Assembly (NCBI RefSeq): GCF_036174265.1
Contig: NZ_CP108055.1
Coordinates: 8,990,001 to 9,054,000, forward strand
DNA length: 64,000 bases
Reading direction: 5' to 3'
DNA from: Streptomyces sp. NBC_00285
Lineage (GTDB): Bacteria; Actinomycetota; Actinomycetes; Streptomycetales; Streptomycetaceae
Below the pieces are notes generated by a model. It was given only the letters and a program-made list of their open reading frames with translations. It had not been told where the DNA came from and made no database searches. This document shows, piece after piece, positions 17,123-25,855 of this stretch. The position numbers were made by a program, and so were the translations under genes. Numbering within the stretch: the first letter of the stretch is position 1; each line of letters begins with the position of its first letter.

Positions 17123-19012
17123 TTGAAGTCTGAGTCGAAGCCTGATTCGAAGGCGCACACAGACCCTGTCGTACCGGTGGCGCCGAGCCGCGGCCGGCTA
17201 CGCCCCCTCGGCCTCGACGAGGTCAGGATCACCGGCGGCTTCTGGGCCCGGCGCCGGGAGGTCAACGCCACCGCCACCCTCGACCACTGCCTCCACTGGA
17301 TGGAACGCGTCGGCTGGACCGGCAACTTCCGCGCCCCCGTACAGGAGCGGCGCGGACGGGAGTTCGCCGACTCCGACGTCTACAAGCTGCTCGAAGCGAT
17401 GGCCTGGGCGGGAACCGGGTCCGACCCGGTCACCGAGGCGATCGCCTCCGCCCAGGAACCCGACGGCTACCTCAACACCGCCTTCGGCAGGCCCGGTCAG
17501 CAACCCCGCTACAGCGACCTCGAATGGGGCCACGAGCTGTACTGCTACGGCCACCTGATCCAGGCCGGCGTCGCCCAGATCCGCACCCGCGGCGAAGGGG
17601 AGCTGGCGAAGACCGCCCAGCGGGCGGCCGACCATGTGTGCAACACCTTCGGGCCCGGCGGCATCGAGAGCGTCTGCGGACACCCGGAGATCGAGACGGC
17701 CCTCGTCGAGCTGGCCAGGGCCACCGGCGAACAGCGCTACCTCGACCAGGCCGCGCTCTTCGTCGACCGCCGGGGCCACGGCACGCTCGCCGACGGAGAG
17801 TTCGGCCGCGCCTACCACCAGGACGACCTCCCCGTACGGCAGGCGAGCGTCCTGCGCGGCCACGCAGTCCGTGCCCTCTACCTCGCGGCCGGTGCCGTCG
17901 ACGTGGCCGTGGAGACGCACGACGACGAACTCCTCGCGGCGGTCGTACGGCAGTGGGAGGCCACGGTCGCCCGACGCACCTACCTCACCGGTGGCATGGG
18001 CTCCCACCACCGCGACGAGTCGTTTGGCGACGACTTCGTCCTCCCGCCCGACCGCGCCTACTCGGAGACCTGCGCGGCCGTGGCCTCCGTGATGCTCAGC
18101 TGGCGCCTGCTCCTCGCCACCGGCGAACCGCGCTTCGCCGACCTCGCCGAGCGGACCCTGTTCAACGTCGTCGCGACCTCACCGTCCACGGACGGCCGGT
18201 CCTTCTTCTACGCCAACACCCTGCACCGCCGCCGGCGCGGCACCGTGCCCGCCGCGGACGCCGTGAGCCCACGCGCCGAATCCAGCCTGCGCGCCCCCTG
18301 GTTCGCGGTGTCATGCTGCCCGACCAACGTGGCGCGCACGCTGGCCCTGCTGCCCACCTACCTCGCGTCGGTCGACGACCAGGGCATCCAGCTCCACCAG
18401 TACGCGGACGCGGAGATCTCCGTGGACGGCATCGCCCTGCGGGTCCGCACCGATTACCCGTCCGGCGGGGCGGTGACCGTCCGGATCGCCCGCTCCCCGG
18501 ACCACCCGTGGACCCTGTCGTTGCGCGTCCCGGCGTGGACGCAGGGTGCCACGGCCTGGCTGGTGGACCCGGACGGAACCCGTCGCCCGGCCCCTCCGGG
18601 CACGGCCACGGTCACCCGGGTCTTCCGCCCCGGCGACGAGATCCGGCTCGAACTGCCCGTCGCACCCCGCTGGATCGAGGCGGACCCCCGCGTCGACGCG
18701 GTGCGCGGGACGCTCGCCGTCCAGCGCGGCCCGCTCGTGTACTGCGCCGAGTCCGTGGACCTGCCGGACGGGCGGGAGGCCGACGCCGTACGGGTGGATG
18801 CGGCCGCCGAGCCCGTGGACGGGCCGGACGGCACCGTCGTGGCCCCGGGTGAACTCACCGAGCCGGACGACCCGGCATGGCCCTACCGCCCGCACGGGCA
18901 CGCCACCGCACCCGCCGCCGAACCGGCGGGGATCACCCTGGTGCCGTACAACTCCTGGGCGAACCGCGGCCCTTCGACGATGCGCGTGTGGCTGCCCCTC
19001 ACCCAGCGCTGA
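17123..19012 (+). CDS. GH127-type beta-L-arabinofuranosidase
   Basis: A cytoplasmic (no signal peptide) glycosidase of 629 residues with the (alpha/alpha)6 catalytic domain of GH127 (PF07944), the family of bifidobacterial HypBA1, which removes beta-1,2-linked L-arabinofuranose. The zinc/nucleophile set known from HypBA1 (Glu, Cys, Cys-Cys) appears here as E315-T-C317 in AYSETCAAV and C398-C399 in SCCPTNVAR. The start is TTG at 17123, five bases after the permease stop with an AAGGGA site upstream. Its position in the transporter operon suggests it cleaves imported arabino-oligosaccharides inside the cell. Confidence 0.9.
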   Translation: MKSESKPDSKAHTDPVVPVAPSRGRLRPLGLDEVRITGGFWARRREVNATATLDHCLHWMERVGWTGNFRAPVQERRGREFADSDVYKLLEAMAWAGTGSDPVTEAIASAQEPDGYLNTAFGRPGQQPRYSDLEWGHELYCYGHLIQAGVAQIRTRGEGELAKTAQRAADHVCNTFGPGGIESVCGHPEIETALVELARATGEQRYLDQAALFVDRRGHGTLADGEFGRAYHQDDLPVRQASVLRGHAVRALYLAAGAVDVAVETHDDELLAAVVRQWEATVARRTYLTGGMGSHHRDESFGDDFVLPPDRAYSETCAAVASVMLSWRLLLATGEPRFADLAERTLFNVVATSPSTDGRSFFYANTLHRRRRGTVPAADAVSPRAESSLRAPWFAVSCCPTNVARTLALLPTYLASVDDQGIQLHQYADAEISVDGIALRVRTDYPSGGAVTVRIARSPDHPWTLSLRVPAWTQGATAWLVDPDGTRRPAPPGTATVTRVFRPGDEIRLELPVAPRWIEADPRVDAVRGTLAVQRGPLVYCAESVDLPDGREADAVRVDAAAEPVDGPDGTVVAPGELTEPDDPAWPYRPHGHATAPAAEPAGITLVPYNSWANRGPSTMRVWLPLTQR

Positions 19013-19040
19013 CGAGACCCCCCACGATCGGAGACCGAGC

Positions 19041-21149
19041 ATGTCCCAACCCCCCACCCGCAGAAGAGTGTTAGGGATCGCCGCCGCCACCGCGGCCGCC
19101 GCGCCCCTCGCGCAGATCGCTTCTCCGTCCCATGCCGCCGCAGCACCCGACTGGGCGGTGCACCCCTTCCCTCTCGATCAAGTCGCCCTCGGCGAGGGCG
19201 TGTTCCGGCGCAAGCGCGACCTCATGCTCGACTACGCCCGCTCCTACCCCGCCGACCGCATCCTGGCCGTCTTCCGCGCCAACGCCGGGATCGACACCCG
19301 TGGCGCCCGGCCCCCCGGCGGCTGGGAGACCGCCGACGGCAATCTGCGCGGCCACTACGGCGGCCACTTCCTCTCGCTGATCGCCCAGGCGTACGCCGGG
19401 ACCAGGGAAGCCGCCCTCAAGACCAAACTCGACTACCTGGTCACCGCCCTCGGAGAGTGCCGGCGGGCCTTCGCGGAGCACGGTTCGCCGAGGCCGAGCC
19501 ACCCGGGTTACCTGGCGGCGTACCCGGAGACGCAGTTCATCCTGCTGGAGAGCTACACGACGTACCCCACGATCTGGGCGCCGTACTACACCTGCCACAA
19601 GATCATGCGAGGTCTGCTCGACGCCCACACCCTGGGCGGCAACCAGCAGGCGCTGCAGATCGCCTCGGCGATGGGCGACTGGGTGCACAGCCGCCTCGCC
19701 GGGCTGCCGAAGGCCCAGTTGGAGCGGATGTGGTCGATCTACATCGCGGGTGAGTACGGCGGCATGAACGAGGTGCTGGCCGACCTGCACGCCCTCACCG
19801 GACGGCCCGAACACCTGGCCGCCGCCCGCTGCTTCGACAACACCGCGTTGCTGGACGCCTGTTCCGAGGGCCGGGACGTCCTGGACGGGCGGCACGCCAA
19901 CCAGCACATCCCCCAGTTCACCGGATACATCCGGCTGTTCGACCACACAGGGGAGCCGCGGTACTCCGCCGCGGCCCGCAACTTCTGGGGCATGGTCGCA
20001 GGACCCCGCACCTACAGCCTCGGCGGCACAGGCCAGGGCGAGATGTTCCGGGCCAGGAACGCCATCGCGGCCACCCTGGGCGACAACAACGCCGAGACCT
20101 GCGCCACGTACAACATGCTCAAGCTGTCCCGTCAGCTCTTCTTCCGCGACCCGGACCCCAAGTACCCGGACTACTACGAGCGGGGCCTGACCAACCACAT
20201 CCTCGCCTCGCGCCGGGACACGCCCAGCACCAGCAGTCCGGAGGTCACGTACTTCGTGGGCATGGGCCCGGGGGTGGTGCGCGAGTACGACAACACCGGT
20301 ACGTGCTGCGGCGGCACCGGCATGGAGAACCACACCAAGTACCAGGACTCGATCTACTTCCGTTCCGCCGACGGCACCGCGCTGTACGTCAACCTGTACC
20401 TGGCCTCGACCCTGCGCTGGCCGGAGCGCGGGCTCGTCGTCGAGCAGACGAGCACCTACCCGTACGACGGTGTCCGCACGCTGACGTTCCGCGAGGGCGG
20501 CGGCAGGCTGGATCTGAAACTGCGCGTCCCGTCCTGGGCGACGGCAGGAGTCACCGTCACCGTCAACGGCGTACGGCAGGCGGTCGAGGCGGTGCCCGGC
20601 AGCTACGCCACCCTGAGCAGGGACTGGCGGGCCGGCGACCGGGTGGGCATCTCCACCCCCTACCGCCTGCGCATCGAGAGGGCGCCGGACGATCCGACGG
20701 TCCAGTCCCTCTTCCACGGTCCGGTCCTGCTGGTGGCGCAGAGCCCGGCCACGACCTTGCGCACGTTCTCCTTCTACAAGGACTTCACGCTGCGCGGCGA
20801 TCTCGCCGACACGGTTCGCCCCGAGGGCCGCCCGCTGCACTTCACCACGCACGGGCTCACCCTCGCCCCCTTCCACATCGCGGACGACACCCGCTATCAC
20901 GCCTACTTCAAGCGGGCCGAACCGGTCATCGTCTTCGGCGGGAGCGACTCGGGCGTCCCGAACCGGCCGCGTGGCGACGGGCTGACGTTCCTGGACGTGC
21001 TGTGGGCGCAGGCGCCCTTCACGTCCTCGGGCACCTTCGTCCAGGCGGTTCGCACACTGGCCGGAGTCTGGTTCTCCGCGGGGCTGTTGAGCGCCTCCGA
21101 ACGAGACCGGGTGATCACCGCCGCCCAGAACGCGAACCTCAGGCGCTGA
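19041..21149 (+). CDS. Secreted GH146-like beta-L-arabinofuranosidase
   Basis: A 702-residue enzyme of the same PF07944 fold, but with a twin-arginine signal peptide (RRRVLGIAAATAAAAPLAQ, cleavage near S-H-A-A-A), so exported folded with its metal. Active-site candidates are E352-T-C354 in NNAETCATY and C422-C423 in GTCCGGTGMENH, the latter a signature of the GH146/BT0349-type branch. GH146 members release beta-L-arabinofuranose from complex pectin side chains. The ATG at 19041 is preceded by GGAGACC. It is the last gene of the transporter operon and converges on the GH43 gene 15 bp away. Confidence 0.87.
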   Translation: MSQPPTRRRVLGIAAATAAAAPLAQIASPSHAAAAPDWAVHPFPLDQVALGEGVFRRKRDLMLDYARSYPADRILAVFRANAGIDTRGARPPGGWETADGNLRGHYGGHFLSLIAQAYAGTREAALKTKLDYLVTALGECRRAFAEHGSPRPSHPGYLAAYPETQFILLESYTTYPTIWAPYYTCHKIMRGLLDAHTLGGNQQALQIASAMGDWVHSRLAGLPKAQLERMWSIYIAGEYGGMNEVLADLHALTGRPEHLAAARCFDNTALLDACSEGRDVLDGRHANQHIPQFTGYIRLFDHTGEPRYSAAARNFWGMVAGPRTYSLGGTGQGEMFRARNAIAATLGDNNAETCATYNMLKLSRQLFFRDPDPKYPDYYERGLTNHILASRRDTPSTSSPEVTYFVGMGPGVVREYDNTGTCCGGTGMENHTKYQDSIYFRSADGTALYVNLYLASTLRWPERGLVVEQTSTYPYDGVRTLTFREGGGRLDLKLRVPSWATAGVTVTVNGVRQAVEAVPGSYATLSRDWRAGDRVGISTPYRLRIERAPDDPTVQSLFHGPVLLVAQSPATTLRTFSFYKDFTLRGDLADTVRPEGRPLHFTTHGLTLAPFHIADDTRYHAYFKRAEPVIVFGGSDSGVPNRPRGDGLTFLDVLWAQAPFTSSGTFVQAVRTLAGVWFSAGLLSASERDRVITAAQNANLRR

Positions 21150-21164
21150 GCACCTGTCGGGGCC

Positions 21165-22184
21165 TCACCCGTCGCCGTCGAGGTCGGTGCACTGCCGCAG
21201 CACCCGCAGCTCGTCGCCCTCGAACCCCACCTCGTACAGCTTCCCCCGAGCGTTCTCGAAGGGACGGTGAAGGATCATCATCAGCCGGCCGTCGAAGGCC
21301 CGGAACAGCATGCCGTGCCCGCTGTCGTCCCGCACCAGCGGCCGGCGCTGCTCCCAGGGGCCGGTCAGCGCACCGGACCTGGAGACGGCGTAGGTCTGCA
21401 CGTACCCACCGCTGACGGTGCCGTCCGCACCGGCCGTGTTCTTCTCGTAGGTGGACCACAGCATGAGGAGGGCGCCGTCAGGGGTGCGGTAGAGCTGCGG
21501 CCCGTCGGTGACGTAGGGCGCGAGCTGGTGCGGTACGCCGGCGGGGATCTGCTCGGTGAGCCAGAACGCGTCCGATCCCCTGAACAGGAACACGGGGTCG
21601 CCGATCGTCGCGGTCAGGTCCGGAGCCAGCCGGATCGCCTCCATGGTGCCGTCGACGGTCTGCAGCCACTCGTGCGCGTACACCATCCAGGGCTGCCCGG
21701 CCGGATCGACGTACAGCGTGCCGTCCAGGGTCATGAGATGCGCGGGCGGGGTGGGCCGCGCCGGGTCCACGACGGTGAAGGGGCCCAGCAGCGAGTCGGA
21801 CACGGCGGTGACCGTGCCGCGCAGATGGTTCGGCAGTGCGAAGGGGGTACCCCAGCGGCCGGGCGGCGGCACCGGGAGCGGGCTGTTCTCGTCGTGCAGG
21901 GTGGTGAACAGGTAGTACCTGCCCGCCCGTTCGTGCACCTCGGGAGCCCAGCCGCCGTCAGCCGCCCAGATCCCTTCCTGCTCACCCGCCCGGAACACCA
22001 CGACCGGCCGGGTCCACTCCCGAAGATCACGGCTCCGGTAGACCATCGTGCCGACGCCCTCCACCCCGGACACGGACGGCTCGTTGGACGTGTACAGGTA
22101 GTAGGTCCGCGTCTGTTCGTCGGCGACGACGAACGGGTCGTGCAGCGGCATGTCGGGCAGGCGCATCGGCTCGGTCTGGATCAC
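21165..22184 (-). CDS. GH43-type glycosidase, cytoplasmic
   Basis: A five-bladed beta-propeller glycosidase of about 339 residues without a signal peptide. Candidate catalytic residues: Asp in MPLHDPFVVAD (base), Asp in MTLDGTLYVD (modulator) and Glu in AFWLTEQIPAG (acid). GH43 activities include arabinofuranosidase and endo/exo-arabinanase. The GTG at 22184 has no ribosome site but TATCGT lies six bases before it, so a leaderless transcript is likely; MRLP at 22166 is an alternative. It converges on the arabinan operon and probably finishes imported arabino-oligosaccharides. Confidence 0.85.
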   Translation of the reverse strand: MIQTEPMRLPDMPLHDPFVVADEQTRTYYLYTSNEPSVSGVEGVGTMVYRSRDLREWTRPVVVFRAGEQEGIWAADGGWAPEVHERAGRYYLFTTLHDENSPLPVPPPGRWGTPFALPNHLRGTVTAVSDSLLGPFTVVDPARPTPPAHLMTLDGTLYVDPAGQPWMVYAHEWLQTVDGTMEAIRLAPDLTATIGDPVFLFRGSDAFWLTEQIPAGVPHQLAPYVTDGPQLYRTPDGALLMLWSTYEKNTAGADGTVSGGYVQTYAVSRSGALTGPWEQRRPLVRDDSGHGMLFRAFDGRLMMILHRPFENARGKLYEVGFEGDELRVLRQCTDLDGDG

Positions 22185-22227
22185 GGCTGAACGATACGTG
22201 GACGGGCTGATCGGGTCCCCGTGGGAA

Positions 22228-22515
22228 TCAGAAGCGGACCGTCAGCTGCACACTCACGGTGTCCCCGGCGGCCAGCCCCTGCGGTGTGCGCACCGCTTGC
22301 TTGAGCGGCAGCAGATAGCCGCCGTCCTTCGGGAAGAGCGACGTCGTGAACGCGGCCCCGCCGATGCGGGCCTCCACCGGGATCACGCCCCAGCCGTACG
22401 TGGCCATCCGGGCCACCTCGCCGATGTCGGCGGACTCCTGCTGGGGCACCGGGACGAAGAAGTACGGCGCCGGACCGCGCCATTCGATCACCCGGCCGGT
22501 GAAGGAGAGTTGCAT
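22228..22515 (-). CDS. DUF1905 domain protein
   Basis: A 95-residue protein matching the DUF1905 family: opening M-Q-L-S-F-T-G-R-V-I-E-W-R-G, then P-Y-F-F-V-P-V, G-W-G-V-I-P-V-E-A-R-I-G and a final V-x-L. The fold is a small beta-barrel of unknown function, often encoded near or fused to YdeI-like proteins. It lies between the TetR gene and the GH43 gene on the same strand; no strong ribosome site is visible at the ATG at 22515. Confidence 0.85.
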   Translation of the reverse strand: MQLSFTGRVIEWRGPAPYFFVPVPQQESADIGEVARMATYGWGVIPVEARIGGAAFTTSLFPKDGGYLLPLKQAVRTPQGLAAGDTVSVQLTVRF

Positions 22516-22537
22516 GAGGCACCGTCTCTCGAGAACG

Positions 22538-23197
22538 TCAGGACACGTCGTACCGCGCGGCGATGTCAGTCAGATAACCACGCAGCAGGATCTTCGCCTC
22601 CTCCAGCAGGGCCGCGTCCCCCTTCGTGTCCCTGCGGAAGGCCTCCTGGGCGAGGACGTCGGCCGCGAGCATGGCGGCGTGGCAGGCACGGGCGAGGTTG
22701 TCGTCGTCCTCGGCGAGGTGCAGGGCGAGCAGGATGCGCCGGATCCCGTCGGCCATCCGGCGCTTGTGCTCACGGTCCGCGGCCCGGGTCCGCTCGGTCA
22801 GTCCGTTGCCGAACCACAGGGCGCGGAAGCCGTGTTCGGTGCGGTAGATCTCGGCGTACGCGTCGATGAGGACGCCGACCGGGTCCGTCCAGCGCTCGGC
22901 GGACGCGGCCCGGACGAGCTCGTCCATCGCCGCTTCCAGCTTGGCGAAGTAGCCGGCCGCGAGCGCCTCGATGATCGCCCCGCGGTCGGGCAGGTACTGG
23001 TACAGGGAACCGACCGACACCCGCGCCTCGGCCGCGATCCGGGTCGTGGTGAGCGACTCGACGCCCTCCTCGACCAGGATGCGTTCGGCGGCGTCCAGCA
23101 CTCTGGCCAACCGGGCACGACTGCGGGCCTGTTGGGGCGTGCGCCGCAGCGACGCGATCCATGCCGCCGAGTCGGCGTCCGGGGTGGGCTCACCCAC
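22538..23197 (-). CDS. TetR-family regulator
   Basis: A TetR/AcrR regulator of 219 residues. The N-terminal HTH (about 22-70) reads R-A-R-L-A-R-V-L-D-A-A-E-R-I-L then T-T-T-R-I-A-A-E-A-R-V-S-V-G-S-L-Y-Q-Y; the C-terminal helical domain binds an unknown ligand. GTG start at 23197 with GGAGG seven bases upstream. It is divergent from the aldolase/kinase operon across 58 bp, where TGAAC...GTTTCA (about 23213-23233) could be its operator, so control of itself and that operon is likely. Confidence 0.9.
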   Translation of the reverse strand: MGEPTPDADSAAWIASLRRTPQQARSRARLARVLDAAERILVEEGVESLTTTRIAAEARVSVGSLYQYLPDRGAIIEALAAGYFAKLEAAMDELVRAASAERWTDPVGVLIDAYAEIYRTEHGFRALWFGNGLTERTRAADREHKRRMADGIRRILLALHLAEDDDNLARACHAAMLAADVLAQEAFRRDTKGDAALLEEAKILLRGYLTDIAARYDVS

Positions 23198-23255
23198 GTG
23201 ACAACCTCCGAATGTGAACGTGACTTTGTTTCAGGTTTAGGTTAGCGTCGCGCGC

Positions 23256-23933
23256 ATGACCGACTCAAGCCCGGCACTGGACCAGGAGCGGGCCGCCGTG
23301 GCGGACGCCTGCCGCCGTCTGGGAGCCGAGGGCCTGCTCATCGGTACGGCCGGCAACGTCAGCGTACGGGCCGGGGACCACGTGGCGATCACCGCGACCG
23401 GCGCGGTCCTCGCCGAGCTCACCCCGGACCAGGTGACCGTCGTCGACCTCGACGGCGAGATCGTGACCGGCAGCCTCCTGCCGACCTCCGAGCTCGACCT
23501 CCACCTGGGCGTCTACCGGCGATACGGCACCACCGCCGTCGTGCACACCCACGCCCCGATGGCCACCGCGCTCTCCCTCGTCCTCGACGAACTCCCCTGC
23601 ATCCATTACCAGATGCTGGCCCTCGGCGGCACCGTCAGGGTCGCGCCGTACGCCACCTTCGGCACCCCGGACCTCGCCGAGTCGGTCCTCGCCGCCCTGG
23701 AGGGCCGGGGCGCGGCCCTGATGGCCAACCACGGGGCCGTCACCCACGCCCCGAGCCTGGACAAGGCGGTCGAGCACGCGCTGCTCCTGGAGTGGGCCTG
23801 CGGCGTGTACCAGCACGCGGCCGCCCTCGGGAAACCACGCGCCCTCGACGAACAGCAGCAGATCGCGGTGATCGAGGCAGCCCTCGCCCGCAACTACGGC
23901 ACCACGCAATCCGCTCAGGAGGGAAACCGATGA
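23256..23933 (+). CDS. Class II aldolase (fuculose-phosphate aldolase type)
   Basis: A zinc-dependent class II aldolase/adducin-family protein of 225 residues, the size of L-fuculose-1-phosphate aldolase. Metal and substrate motifs: G-T-A-G-N-V-S-V-R near residue 31, the S-E-L-D-L-H loop with Glu/Asp, V-V-H-T-H-A-P (two zinc His) and M-A-N-H-G-A-V (third His). It cleaves a phosphorylated ketose to dihydroxyacetone phosphate and an aldehyde. TAGCGT seven bases before the ATG and no ribosome site suggest a leaderless mRNA. It overlaps the sugar kinase by four bases; the pair resembles a kinase-aldolase route for a deoxy- or pentulose sugar. Confidence 0.87.
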   Translation: MTDSSPALDQERAAVADACRRLGAEGLLIGTAGNVSVRAGDHVAITATGAVLAELTPDQVTVVDLDGEIVTGSLLPTSELDLHLGVYRRYGTTAVVHTHAPMATALSLVLDELPCIHYQMLALGGTVRVAPYATFGTPDLAESVLAALEGRGAALMANHGAVTHAPSLDKAVEHALLLEWACGVYQHAAALGKPRALDEQQQIAVIEAALARNYGTTQSAQEGNR

Positions 23934-24868
23934 AGGCGCAGAACGTCGTCACCATGGGTGTGCACGTACTGGACGTGCTGGTCCGGCCGGTCGAGGAGAT
24001 ACCCGAGGGCCAGGGCACGACCCTGGTCGAGGACATCCGCATGACCGCCGCCGGCACCGCCGCCGGCACCGCCCTGACCCTCGCCAAGCTGGGCGCCTCG
24101 GTGCGCACCGCCGGAGCGATCGGCACCGACCCGACCGGCGACCTGCTCACGCAGCTCCTCGACAGGGCGGGCATCGACACCGCGCTGCTCGTCCGCCGCG
24201 TCGACACCTCCACCTCCGCGACCGTCCTGCCCATCCGCCCCAACGGCGACCGCCCCACCCTCCACCTGCTCGGTGCCAACATCACCTACGGCCTCGACGA
24301 CGTGCCCTGGGACGCGGTCGCCGAGGCGACCCACCTGCACCTCGGCGGCCCCGAGCTGATCGGCGCCGAAGTCGCCGCGCGCATCCTGGCGCACGCCAAG
24401 GACCACGGCGTGGTCACCTCGGTGGACCTCCTCGCCCCCGGCGAACTCGGCACCTTCGACCAGATCGAACCGCTGCTGCCGTACGTCGACTACCTGCTCC
24501 CCAACGAGGACCAGGTCCTCGGCTTCAGTGAGGAACAGGACCTGGTGACCGGCGCGAAGAAGTTCCTGGCCGGCGGTGCGGGTCTGGTCGCGGTCACCCG
24601 TGGCGGCGACGGTGCCCTCCTGGTCACCGCCGAGGGCACGGAGACCGTCCCCGCCTTCGATGTCGACGTCATCGACACCACCGGCTGCGGCGACGCCTTC
24701 TCGGCAGGGTTCCTGCGGGGCGTGAGCCTGGGCCGTACGCCGCGTGAGGCGGCCGTACTCGGCAGTGCCGCCGCGGCACTGGTGGCACAGGGGCTGGGCA
24801 GCGACCACGGCCAGTTCGACCTCGCGGAGGCCGACGAGTTCTCGATGACGCACAAGACGCGCGCCTGA
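23930..24868 (+). CDS. PfkB-family carbohydrate kinase
   Basis: A ribokinase-like sugar kinase of 312 residues. Visible motifs are the N-terminal M-T-A-A-G-T-A-A-G-T-A glycine region, the nucleotide-binding V-A-V-T-R-G-G-D-G, and the PfkB signature D-T-T-G-C-G-D-A-F-S-A-G-F with catalytic Asp near residue 258. The start ATG overlaps the aldolase stop (ATGA) and has AGGAGGG upstream, so the two are co-translated. Inferred pathway: phosphorylation of a ketose by this kinase followed by aldol cleavage by the upstream enzyme. The sugar is unknown; the adjacent arabinan locus makes a pentulose worth testing. Confidence 0.88.
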   Translation: MKAQNVVTMGVHVLDVLVRPVEEIPEGQGTTLVEDIRMTAAGTAAGTALTLAKLGASVRTAGAIGTDPTGDLLTQLLDRAGIDTALLVRRVDTSTSATVLPIRPNGDRPTLHLLGANITYGLDDVPWDAVAEATHLHLGGPELIGAEVAARILAHAKDHGVVTSVDLLAPGELGTFDQIEPLLPYVDYLLPNEDQVLGFSEEQDLVTGAKKFLAGGAGLVAVTRGGDGALLVTAEGTETVPAFDVDVIDTTGCGDAFSAGFLRGVSLGRTPREAAVLGSAAAALVAQGLGSDHGQFDLAEADEFSMTHKTRA

Positions 24869-24923
24869 AGCGCACCCGTACCCGGCGATCTGCGACGGGC
24901 GGGGAATGGGCCCATGGTGCCCG

Positions 24924-24956
24924 GTGTTGCGGGAGCATCGAGTCGTCCCGCAGCAC
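24924..24956 (+). terminator. Hairpin after the kinase gene
   Basis: GTGTTGCGGGA and TCCCGCAGCAC pair over 11 bp (one G-U in RNA) around an 11-nt loop, between the kinase stop and the DUF2218 start. There is no T-run, so termination strength is uncertain. Confidence 0.45.
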
Positions 24957-24977
24957 CGCACCACAGGGAGTCGTCCC

Positions 24978-25307
24978 ATGCCCCGCTCCGAAGCGCGCGT
25001 CGCCACCGACCGCCCGCACCGCTACGCCAAGCAGCTCGCCTCGCACCTGGGCCGCCGCAGCGAGACCAGCTGGGACGAGGACAGCGGTGCGGGCAGCATC
25101 GCCTTCCAGAACGGCGGCAGGGGCACCCTCACCGCCACCGAGGGCGCGCTGCTGCTCGCCCTGGAGACCGAGGCCGAGCACCTCGACCTCCTGGAGGGCG
25201 TCGTCGGCAGCCATCTGGTCCGCTTCGGCACCAAGGACGAGCTGGTCGTCGAATGGACGCGGGACACCGGCGAGCCCGGCACCACACAGCGCAAGGACAC
25301 CGACTGA
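24978..25307 (+). CDS. DUF2218 domain protein
   Basis: A 109-residue protein of the DUF2218 family: R-P-H-R-Y-A-K-Q-L-A-S-H-L, then F-Q-N-G-G-R-G-T-L-T, and H-L-V-R-F-G in the second half. Homologues are often found near siderophore or oxidoreductase genes; the function is unknown. AGGGAG precedes the ATG at 24978. It converges on the DUF4916 gene with only 9 bp between the stops. Confidence 0.87.
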   Translation: MPRSEARVATDRPHRYAKQLASHLGRRSETSWDEDSGAGSIAFQNGGRGTLTATEGALLLALETEAEHLDLLEGVVGSHLVRFGTKDELVVEWTRDTGEPGTTQRKDTD

Positions 25308-25316
25308 GGGGCGACC

Positions 25317-25853
25317 TCAGACGACGCAGCCCACATGGGCCAGCGCCTGCTTGAGCAGCACGCCGTGACCACCGGGCATCTCGCTCTCCACCGCGGGTGA
25401 CAGGGCCTCCTGCGGGCTGAACCACACCAGGTCCAGGGCGTCCTGACGGGGCCGGCAGTCACCGGCCACCGAGACGACGTAGGCCAGGGACACCGCGTGC
25501 TGACGCGGGTCGTGGTACGGCGTGACCCCGTGGGTCGGGAAGTACTCCGCCACCGTGAACGGCTGGAGCGAGGACGGAATCCGGGGCAGGGCCACGGGTC
25601 CCAGGTCCTTCTCCAGGTGGCGCAGAAGGGCGTCCCTGACCCGCTCGTGGTGCAGGACGCGGCCGGAGACCAGCGTCCGGCTGACCGTTCCGTCGGGGCC
25701 GATGCGCAGCAGCAGGCCGACGCTGGTGACTTCGCCGCTGTCGTCGACGCGCACGGGCACGGCCTCGACGTACAGGATGGGCATCTGGGCGCGCGCCTGC
25801 TCGAGGTCGTCGGCGCTCAGCCAGCCGGGCGTGGTTTCGGTCAAGTCAGACAT
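25317..25853 (-). CDS. DUF4916 (Nudix-like) protein
   Basis: A 178-residue protein resembling DUF4916, an actinobacterial Nudix-fold family: T-P-G-W-L-S-A-D-D-L-E near the start, PILYVEAVPVR, then L-L-L-R-I-G-P-D-G and a degenerate Nudix-box region. No classical G-x5-E-x7-R-E-U-x-E-E box is evident, so hydrolase activity is doubtful. TATGAT lies six bases before the ATG at 25853, inside the end of the amidohydrolase gene, and no ribosome site is present: probably its own leaderless transcript. Confidence 0.75.
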   Translation of the reverse strand: MSDLTETTPGWLSADDLEQARAQMPILYVEAVPVRVDDSGEVTSVGLLLRIGPDGTVSRTLVSGRVLHHERVRDALLRHLEKDLGPVALPRIPSSLQPFTVAEYFPTHGVTPYHDPRQHAVSLAYVVSVAGDCRPRQDALDLVWFSPQEALSPAVESEMPGGHGVLLKQALAHVGCVV

Positions 25854-25855
25854 TG

